Shown here one piece after another: positions 58,378 through 64,000 of a stretch of DNA of 64,000 nucleotides (positions are counted from its first letter, which is position 1; each line of letters begins with the position of its first letter). This DNA is from Thermoplasmatales archaeon (GTDB lineage Archaea; Thermoplasmatota; Thermoplasmata; Thermoplasmatales; Thermoplasmataceae). The notes under the pieces were generated by a model. That model saw only the letters and a list, made by a program, of their open reading frames with translations, did not search any database and was not told where the DNA came from. The position numbers were made by a program, and so were the translations under genes. The stretch covers positions 124,001 through 188,000 of the forward strand of contig JACWAH010000024.1 in the NCBI GenBank assembly GCA_014874365.1. Reading direction: 5' to 3'.

Positions 58378-58791
58378 ATGGAGATAAGAAACAGTGAAAA
58401 AGAATATCATCGCATACCAAATCTGGTATACAGTTGCCAGTATCATGTGATATTCTGCCCTAAATACAGGAGGAGTGTGCTGAAAGACGGAATAGATACA
58501 CGCCTGAAGGAGTTGATCAGGGAAAAACAGGATGAATATGAGTACAGGGTGCTTGAGATGGAGATCATGCCGGATCATGTGCATCTTCTCCTGGATGTAA
58601 ATCCCAAACTCGGCGTGTATCATGTTGTCAACCGGATCAAGGGCTACAGTTCCTTTGTCCTCAGGAATGAGTTTCCCTCGTTAAAACGGAAACTCCCGAC
58701 GCTGTGGACACGCTCAAAATTCATATCCTCCGTTGGTGCTGTAACCCTTGAAGCTGTCAGGAAGTACATAGAGGATCAGAAGAACGTATGA
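58378..58791 (+). CDS. tnpA: IS200/IS605 transposase TnpA (Y1 HUH)
   Basis: A 137-residue single-strand transposase. MPDHVHLLL holds the HUH metal-binding pair His67 and His69 and AVRKYIEDQ the catalytic Tyr130. VYSCQYHVIFCPKYRR is the usual N-terminus. All active-site residues are present and the length is complete, so it is probably functional. The stop overlaps the tnpB start (ATGA). Confidence 0.95.
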   Translation: MEIRNSEKEYHRIPNLVYSCQYHVIFCPKYRRSVLKDGIDTRLKELIREKQDEYEYRVLEMEIMPDHVHLLLDVNPKLGVYHVVNRIKGYSSFVLRNEFPSLKRKLPTLWTRSKFISSVGAVTLEAVRKYIEDQKNV

Positions 58792-59804
58792 TACTCACCT
58801 ACAAGATCAGGCATGGCAAGGACTTCTCCGAAGAATTAAAAAAGGCTGAGCAGATTGCAAGGTTTGCCATAAAAACCAGGACCATTTCATCCAGGGATGT
58901 CAGGCAGTTTGGGCTTAAATCGGCTATTTCAAACCAGATACTCAGGAAATATTCCAGAGACCGGAAAGCAAGGAATGTCCACAATGTAAAATTAACCATA
59001 CCTGCTCAGGGGATACATTATAACCATGAAGGCAGGATCATAACCATACCATGCCTGAAACTAACCTTAAACTACTATTTCAGGAATGATTTTGAGAAAA
59101 TAAACCAGATTGAACTCGATAATAAATTTGCATACATATCTGCGACCGTACCCGAAAGCGCCTTGATCGAACCGGAGGGATATCTCGGAGTGGACAGGAA
59201 TACAACAGGGCATATTGCCGTGGTTGCAGACCCCATGACCGGAAAGGTCCTGAAGTTCGGAAAGAGTGCTGAACACATCCACAGGAAATACAGGAATACC
59301 AGGAAAAATCTCCAGAAAAAGGGAAAATACCGGAAGGTGAAGGAAACAAGGAATAAAGAAAACAGGATTGTAAAGGCCATAAACCATAAAGTATCGAAGA
59401 AGATAGTGCAGGAAGCAAAGAATAGTGGGATGGGAATAAAGCTCGAATATCTAAATGGAATAAGGAATGCAAAGTCGGGCAGGAATTTCAGGTATTCCCT
59501 GAATAGCTGGTCATTCTATCAGCTCCAGATTATGATAGAATACAAAGCCAGGCTACTCGGAATACCCGTTGTCTATGTCGATCCATATAACACCTCAAGG
59601 GAATGCAGCAGATGTGGACAGATAGGCAGCCGTTCAGAAAAATCATTTAAGTGCCCCAATTGCGGGCACGTTGATCATGCCGATGCCAATGCTTCGTTCA
59701 ACATAGCATTGCGTCCGGTATTTGAGGAAGGCATTGATCGATTGCATGCAGACAGGGATGCATGCAAGGGGAGCACTGATACCCACAGAGAGGCAACGTC
59801 ATGA
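58788..59804 (+). CDS. tnpB: TnpB RNA-guided nuclease, compact
   Basis: A 338-residue TnpB, at the short end of the family (often 370-400). The RuvC residues are Asp136 in YLGVDRNTTG, Glu220 in GIKLEYLNG and Asp299 in HADANASFN, and the zinc finger is CSRCG...CPNCG (Cys273, 276, 289, 292). TnpB is the ancestor of Cas12 and, guided by an RNA from the IS right end, cuts DNA beside the transposon target motif. All catalytic residues are intact. Confidence 0.93.
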   Translation: MILTYKIRHGKDFSEELKKAEQIARFAIKTRTISSRDVRQFGLKSAISNQILRKYSRDRKARNVHNVKLTIPAQGIHYNHEGRIITIPCLKLTLNYYFRNDFEKINQIELDNKFAYISATVPESALIEPEGYLGVDRNTTGHIAVVADPMTGKVLKFGKSAEHIHRKYRNTRKNLQKKGKYRKVKETRNKENRIVKAINHKVSKKIVQEAKNSGMGIKLEYLNGIRNAKSGRNFRYSLNSWSFYQLQIMIEYKARLLGIPVVYVDPYNTSRECSRCGQIGSRSEKSFKCPNCGHVDHADANASFNIALRPVFEEGIDRLHADRDACKGSTDTHREATS

Positions 59805-59853
59805 ACGATGGCGACCTTAGAACCTCCGAACCTTCAGCGGGGAGAGTATGTCA
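59700..59853 (+). ncRNA. Predicted omega (right-end) guide RNA scaffold
   Basis: In this family the guide RNA overlaps the 3' end of tnpB and stops at the IS right end. Here that covers the last part of tnpB and the hairpin at about 59823-59845. The guide would be the bases just after about 59853. Exact ends are inferred from family knowledge, not seen. Confidence 0.4.
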
Positions 59854-59905
59854 GACCTTATTAGATCAGCTGAGGGCATTCTATAATTTTTGGCGCGTCA
59901 TATGA
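59852..59905 (+). pseudogene. Right part of the IS-interrupted host gene
   Basis: Joining the host frame at TTAC (58284) to 59852 gives a continuous C-terminus FYQTLLDQLRAFYNFWRVI ending in TGA at 59903. The fit depends on the exact IS right end, and one shift would break it. The TATA of the HTH-10 gene lies just past this piece. Confidence 0.35.
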
Positions 59906-59943
59906 CGCCCAAATGTATAAAATACAGGACCCAATTCTTCGCC

Positions 59944-60681
59944 ATGGAGCTATGGGAAGCCATTTTCAGGTCGAGCATGGACACTGCTCACACGAGTTTA
60001 TCGAAACAGTTTCCAGACAGGTTCTTTGTGATGTGGTACATATGGAATCGTCAGGTACTGAAATTCTCACCAGTCAACGGAGAACAGTTCAACGAGGTAA
60101 TAGATTTCCTCAGGGGCAGGCATATTCTTCTGGAGAAGCAATTAAGGTTCCAGGATGGAGTATTCTTGCTGATGAGGGAGGAGGGAAACGATAAATTTGA
60201 TGTCTGGAGCATTGCCGAAAGAAACCAATGCATAGAGTTACCTCCGGCCACTTTCTCAGGCGGAACTGGCGTCTTCAGATTTGCTGGTTTTGATGAAAAG
60301 AGCATCAACAATCTTATAGCTGAAGTGGAGGCATTTGGGGAGGTCAAATTGGTTTCCAAGAAAAAACTGCCAGTAAACATTCTTAGGTCGAGCATTTGGG
60401 TAAACTCCATATTTTCCGCCTTGACAGAAAGGCAGGCAGAGTGCTTGATCAGGGCACAGGCAGAGGGATACTACATACTTCCTCGAAGGACCCGGACAGA
60501 AGACATAGCCAGGAATATTGGATTAAGCAGATCTACATTTGAAGCTCACTTGCGAAAGGCTGAAAACGCAATCATCAACTCGTTTGTTCCCTATTTGCAA
60601 TTGTTCAGTTCCACTTCAACGGACCAGTCGTTTCACCACCAGACGATAGACATCGCCATCTCCAGTGCAAGCGAGATTTAG
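59944..60681 (+). CDS. HTH-10 (bacterio-opsin activator-like) transcription regulator
   Basis: A 245-residue protein. The C-terminal HTH_10 domain is clear: LTERQAECLIRAQAEGYYILPRRTRTEDIARNIGLSRSTFEAHLRKAENAII. The first ~150 residues are a sensor-type domain without a known ligand. A TATA-like TGTATAAAATAC about 27 bases before the ATG at 59944 supports that start; the in-frame TTG at 59890 lies upstream of it. It is followed directly by an MFS transporter gene it may control. Confidence 0.85.
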   Translation: MELWEAIFRSSMDTAHTSLSKQFPDRFFVMWYIWNRQVLKFSPVNGEQFNEVIDFLRGRHILLEKQLRFQDGVFLLMREEGNDKFDVWSIAERNQCIELPPATFSGGTGVFRFAGFDEKSINNLIAEVEAFGEVKLVSKKKLPVNILRSSIWVNSIFSALTERQAECLIRAQAEGYYILPRRTRTEDIARNIGLSRSTFEAHLRKAENAIINSFVPYLQLFSSTSTDQSFHHQTIDIAISSASEI

Positions 60682-60682
60682 G

Positions 60683-61855
60683 TTGAAGAATACTGGTTTT
60701 CTTAATAGAAACATTCTGCTAATTTCGTTTTCAGCTTTCTTCGCTGACATGGGGTATCAGGCCATTGTTGCTGGTTTCCCAATATTTCTCGTAATAATCA
60801 TGAAAGCTCCCACCTATGTTCTTGGAGTCGCGGAGGCCCTCAGCTATGGAGTGGGCGCCATATTTGCCTTCTATGGCGGCAAGATTTCAGACAAAGCCGG
60901 GCTGAAGAAAACTGCAATTATTGGAAACGCCTTGATTCCAATACTTTCCTTCACAGGTTTTGCAGCCACGGTTCCTGAAGCAGTTTCGTTAAGGGTATCT
61001 GGATGGTGGGCGAGGAATTACAGAACACCAGCCAGAAGGGCCCTGTTTTCAGGGTCAGTGGATCAATATAACAGGTCGCGTGCATTTGGCCTTCTCCATG
61101 CATTGGACGTAGGCGGAGGACTCATCTCAACGGCGATTTTGCTTACTTTACTTTTTTACCACTGGCCCTTAAAATTCATTTTTCTTGTTACTATCTTTCC
61201 ACTGACCATCTCCACGCTTTTGCTGCTGAAAATTCATACGCCGGAAAGTGAAATATATGCAGCCAGACCGGAAGTGGACAAAGGAGGCAAATCAGTCAAG
61301 ACCGGGGTGCTTGTTGCAACTTCGCTTTATGGATTCAGCTCCTTCAGTTTAGCATTTCCAATACTGACTGTTGCGGAGAAAACAAGTAACATTTCACTTG
61401 GAATCTTCAGTTATGCGGTCTTCATGGCAGTTTCCTCCTTCTCCGGCCTGATTTATGGTCACAAGAAGATCAAGAAGGAAGTTAAGGTGATAGGATATCT
61501 GGGATATCTCCTGTCTGCACTCGGATCTCTTGGATTTGTAATCACTCTTCAATTTGACCAGAGTTATCTCTTCATGTTTCTATCCGTAGCCCTACTGGGA
61601 TTTGCTCTGGGTTCCATAGAAACCTTTGAACCAACCATCATCTCGAGAGTTACACCCAGTAATCGTTCCGGAGCTGGAATGGGTTACCTTTCGTCAGCGA
61701 GAAGCACTGGATTATTCATGGGTAATCTCTTGATGGGTGCTCTATTTTATTTTAACGCCGAATATTCCTATGTCTATGCATTTGTAGTATCTCTCTTGGC
61801 AGGGGTAATTATGCTTTCCTCAGGTAGAGCATACGAACGGGCAACCTCAACATAA
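60683..61855 (+). CDS. Major facilitator superfamily transporter, likely HTH-10 target
   Basis: A 390-residue MFS protein with about 12 membrane segments. FYGGKISDKAGLKKTAIIGN is the loop 2-3 motif, and a basic central loop (residues 195-215) separates the halves. A TTG at 60683 just after the regulator stop is taken as start; a GTG at 60665 overlapping it is the alternative. Being in tandem with the HTH-10 regulator it is probably under its control. Substrate unknown. Confidence 0.8.
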   Translation: MKNTGFLNRNILLISFSAFFADMGYQAIVAGFPIFLVIIMKAPTYVLGVAEALSYGVGAIFAFYGGKISDKAGLKKTAIIGNALIPILSFTGFAATVPEAVSLRVSGWWARNYRTPARRALFSGSVDQYNRSRAFGLLHALDVGGGLISTAILLTLLFYHWPLKFIFLVTIFPLTISTLLLLKIHTPESEIYAARPEVDKGGKSVKTGVLVATSLYGFSSFSLAFPILTVAEKTSNISLGIFSYAVFMAVSSFSGLIYGHKKIKKEVKVIGYLGYLLSALGSLGFVITLQFDQSYLFMFLSVALLGFALGSIETFEPTIISRVTPSNRSGAGMGYLSSARSTGLFMGNLLMGALFYFNAEYSYVYAFVVSLLAGVIMLSSGRAYERATST

Positions 61856-62082
61856 CTTTACTCTCTATTATTCTATAATAGGCACTCGATTAGAACCGGA
61901 GTTTACAAGCTAGGTAAATGATCGGGCCAGCATACAACTACCATAATCATTTGAATTCTTTGCTCAATGAGCAAGGAAAGCAGAATAGATGAATCCTGGG
62001 GATTTATAAAGAGATTCCAATTTCAATCAATAATTTAAAAATCTTAAGTAAGACGGCATTTGCACTTAAATCAAAACAAGGA

Positions 62083-62167
62083 TGCGGAGGGCCGGATTTG
62101 AACCGGCGCACCCCTACGGGAATGGACCCTAAATCCATCGCCTTTAACCTAGCTCGACAACCTCCGC
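62083..62167 (-). tRNA. tRNA-Leu (anticodon TAG)
   Basis: An 85-base class II tRNA: acceptor GCGGAGG/CCTCCGC with discriminator A, anticodon stem ATGGA/TCCAT around loop TTTAGGG giving anticodon TAG, a long variable arm, and T arm GCCGGTTCAAATCCGGC. A TATA-like TTTTTAATATAATG lies upstream on its strand. The 215-base stretch to 62377 holds only its and the next gene's promoters. Confidence 0.92.
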
Positions 62168-62376
62168 CTGGCCCATAATTCCTAACATTATATTAAAAAC
62201 GGCGTTAGTAAGGTTTCTAGCTTGCCAGTTTAGAAATAGCTATGCTTGGCCGGTAGAACGCTACCCGAACAGGGATTCGCTATTTCCAGACTTAAAATAT
62301 TTTGGATTGCTAGAGGTATATGGCAATTTGCTGCAATAGAACTTTAAAGTAGTCCGGTAAATTCACGTATTCGGCT

Positions 62377-64000
62377 ATGAAATTTTTCGCAACAGTGCTT
62401 ATTTTTATACTCCTTTTATCATCTTTCTCGCTCGCTGCACCTAACTTCAACGCCCTACAAAACAGCAATGCGATTTCAAACCACACTTACGAAAACAAGG
62501 CAGCGGGGCAGTTGTCTCAGCCTGGAAACAATACCACTATAGGAAGCAATAATGAAAATTCAACGTATCATATAGAAAACAATCTTACAGTTGCAAGGAA
62601 CCAGTCTTTAACTTTCCTAAGTTGTATTGTAACCGTCTCTGGGAACACGACAATAAATGTTGCCGGTAGCCTTATACTGGAAAATTCAAGTCTATTGCAG
62701 TCTCAATCGAACGACTCATCGCACTCAATAAATTTGATCGTAAATGGAACCCCTACCTCAAGAGCATCTATTGCGTTGATGCAATCTACAGTAAAAATTA
62801 ACGGTAACATAACGACCAACAACTCTAAGATAGTAATCTTGAATTCGACTGTCAGTTCAAATTCCGAAGATTCATGGATTAGGTATTCTTTTCAAAACAG
62901 CTTCCTTGACATCAACGGCTCCGCCGTAACAGGATTACACGGGGAGGATGAAAATTTCGAAGTTACAACCGGCCTGGCAAATTCAACTGGTTATCCTATT
63001 GCAAAGAGCACATATCTCAAGCTGAATGGATTTGCTTTGCAAAACCTCCCGGTCACATCAGTGAAAGTAAATGTTCTGGTTTCGGGAATTGATCCCAAAG
63101 GCATGGATTTTCTCAACCTCACTATTCCAGGAGACCCGGTGTATAAGATTGCCTTTAGTTCGACCAGTTCTGTTTACGATAAGTCCTGGGAAAATTTTTC
63201 GATAAATCTGAGCAACCCGGTTTCAATCCGTGGAATACTTGGAAACCTTAGTTCTGCGATCTTCTATAATTTCTCCTATTATACAGGTTCTAATCTCACC
63301 TTATGGAATGTTTCCGTCGATTTCATGAGCAACGATATTGTAGACTACCTTGGAAATAGTTCATTCAACTATCTTCTTAGAAATACCACGCTATTGTCTT
63401 TCAACTCGACATTTGAATTATCAAAAGAAGGTGGAACTTCCCTGGTCCCTAATCCAAATAATCATTTGCTTATCCTGAATCGTGGTTCAAAGGCTGTCCT
63501 GGAAACCAAAACCCATGGATTAACCGGGATGCCATTTTCCATCGATTCGACTTCCCAGGTTAACATTTATGGCATGATCAATGTGTATCTTGAATCGTCT
63601 GGGAGGGAGGTGGAAGCATTCAACATCACTGTTTTACCATATGTTCCTGTGGGTAACATAGAAAACCAATTCGGCCAGATAATCCACGGAGGAAACAGGA
63701 GTCAATTTCAGACTCTTTTCCTTTTGTCTGAAGTAGCTGGATCAGGCGGTACAGTTTATTACGGAGATTATCGAATGGCAGCCTACGGATATAACAAGAC
63801 AATATCGATGCAAACTGGTACTGATTTGTTGAACAACCCTGAACAAAATGTCACCATAGAGATGTCCCTGCCCAGAATTGATTTATCAGTTGCTTCATTC
63901 GGGATTTCAAACGATGGCCACGCCTACTTAAATATACAGTATAACGGAACGCTTCCCCCGAATGGTACTTCGACTCTTTTTTTGGAGCTTGACGGTTACG
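62377..64000 (+). CDS. Large secreted surface protein, N-terminal part
   Basis: An open frame that runs off the right edge; 541 codons with no stop. It begins with a signal peptide (MKFFATVLIFILLLSSFSLA, cleavage near AAP) and continues with a Ser/Asn/Thr-rich chain holding very many N-x-S/T glycosylation sequons and repeated strand patterns (for example NGNITTNNSKIVILNSTV). It resembles archaeal S-layer or other beta-rich cell-surface glycoproteins. A TATA-like CTTTAAAGTAG about 30 bases upstream supports the ATG. The family cannot be named from this part. Confidence 0.7.
   Translation, partial: MKFFATVLIFILLLSSFSLAAPNFNALQNSNAISNHTYENKAAGQLSQPGNNTTIGSNNENSTYHIENNLTVARNQSLTFLSCIVTVSGNTTINVAGSLILENSSLLQSQSNDSSHSINLIVNGTPTSRASIALMQSTVKINGNITTNNSKIVILNSTVSSNSEDSWIRYSFQNSFLDINGSAVTGLHGEDENFEVTTGLANSTGYPIAKSTYLKLNGFALQNLPVTSVKVNVLVSGIDPKGMDFLNLTIPGDPVYKIAFSSTSSVYDKSWENFSINLSNPVSIRGILGNLSSAIFYNFSYYTGSNLTLWNVSVDFMSNDIVDYLGNSSFNYLLRNTTLLSFNSTFELSKEGGTSLVPNPNNHLLILNRGSKAVLETKTHGLTGMPFSIDSTSQVNIYGMINVYLESSGREVEAFNITVLPYVPVGNIENQFGQIIHGGNRSQFQTLFLLSEVAGSGGTVYYGDYRMAAYGYNKTISMQTGTDLLNNPEQNVTIEMSLPRIDLSVASFGISNDGHAYLNIQYNGTLPPNGTSTLFLELDGY

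Larger units (their letters stand above)
58285..59853 (+). mobile_element. IS200/IS605-family insertion sequence
   Basis: It holds tnpA (58378) and tnpB (58788) in the usual order. The left end has a hairpin CTCCC/GGGAG (58304-58320) with loop GCCTTCA, and the right end (about 59823-59845) has CTCC...GGGGAG with the shared core CCTTCAG. The left junction follows TTAC, the target-type tetramer known for IS608. There are no terminal inverted repeats or target duplication, as expected. The exact right end is uncertain by a few bases. Confidence 0.75.

Overview
This 64 kb window comes from an archaeon, most likely a member of the Thermoplasmatales or a close Thermoplasmata relative. The grounds are the split RNA polymerase largest subunit (A' and A'') next to an undivided B subunit, small archaeal subunits H and K, a free-standing 5S rRNA gene whose sequence matches the Thermoplasma type, and FixCX-Etf and DUF58-MoxR modules. 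Many genes have a TATA box about 25 bases before an ATG, GTG or TTG, the pattern of leaderless transcription. Base composition is moderate and no CRISPR array or prophage was seen.

Layout. 1-3915: the start of a DNA glycosylase gene (minus strand), then a fixC-fixX-etfB-etfA operon that passes electrons from flavin dehydrogenases to quinone. 3993-6798: hemB, a small unknown gene and a GvpD/KaiC-like ATPase. 6799-8148: a long gap with a frameshifted gene remnant, then 5S rRNA directly upstream of trpS. 8149-18979: trpS, mtnA, then tRNA-Lys followed closely by rpoH-rpoB-rpoA1-rpoA2-nusA, joined by ATGA overlaps. 19130-22517: dienelactone hydrolase-like enzyme, a 46-residue protein, glycerol-3-phosphate dehydrogenase, tRNA-Arg and a methyltransferase.

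22909-29806: two adjacent paralogous proteins of no known family, two methyltransferases, a DUF167 protein and formate-tetrahydrofolate ligase. 30049-32369: a sulfur module (DsrE-like, TusA, sulfide:quinone oxidoreductase-like, DUF1641). 32443-33446: yceI and a divergent HxlR regulator that share a repeated 11-base motif at both promoters. 33555-35218: Mut7-C nuclease, acetyltransferase and rpoK. 35220-40288: a five-gene DUF4129/MoxR/DUF58 membrane cluster. 40415-47343: a pair of unknown genes, a HIT hydrolase, an FTR1-like membrane protein, acetyltransferases and malic enzyme, then tRNA-Pro. 48402-52863: acyl-CoA dehydrogenase, fused hydroxyacyl-CoA dehydrogenase/enoyl-CoA hydratase and thiolase, that is beta-oxidation, which can feed the Etf-FixCX chain at the left end.

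53392-64000: an accessory-looking stretch with exported and membrane proteins, a cupin, two MFS transporters, an HTH-10 (Bat-like) regulator, tRNA-Leu, an IS200/IS605 element (tnpA-tnpB) that seems to have split a host gene, and the start of a large surface protein rich in glycosylation sequons.

The observations most worth following are the stable RNA genes (5S, tRNA-Lys) that appear to be the first cistrons of protein operons, the paralogous family at 22909-25926, the repeated HxlR-site motif, the IS-split gene that can be rebuilt in frame, and the unusual acyl-CoA dehydrogenase and RNAP A'' features.
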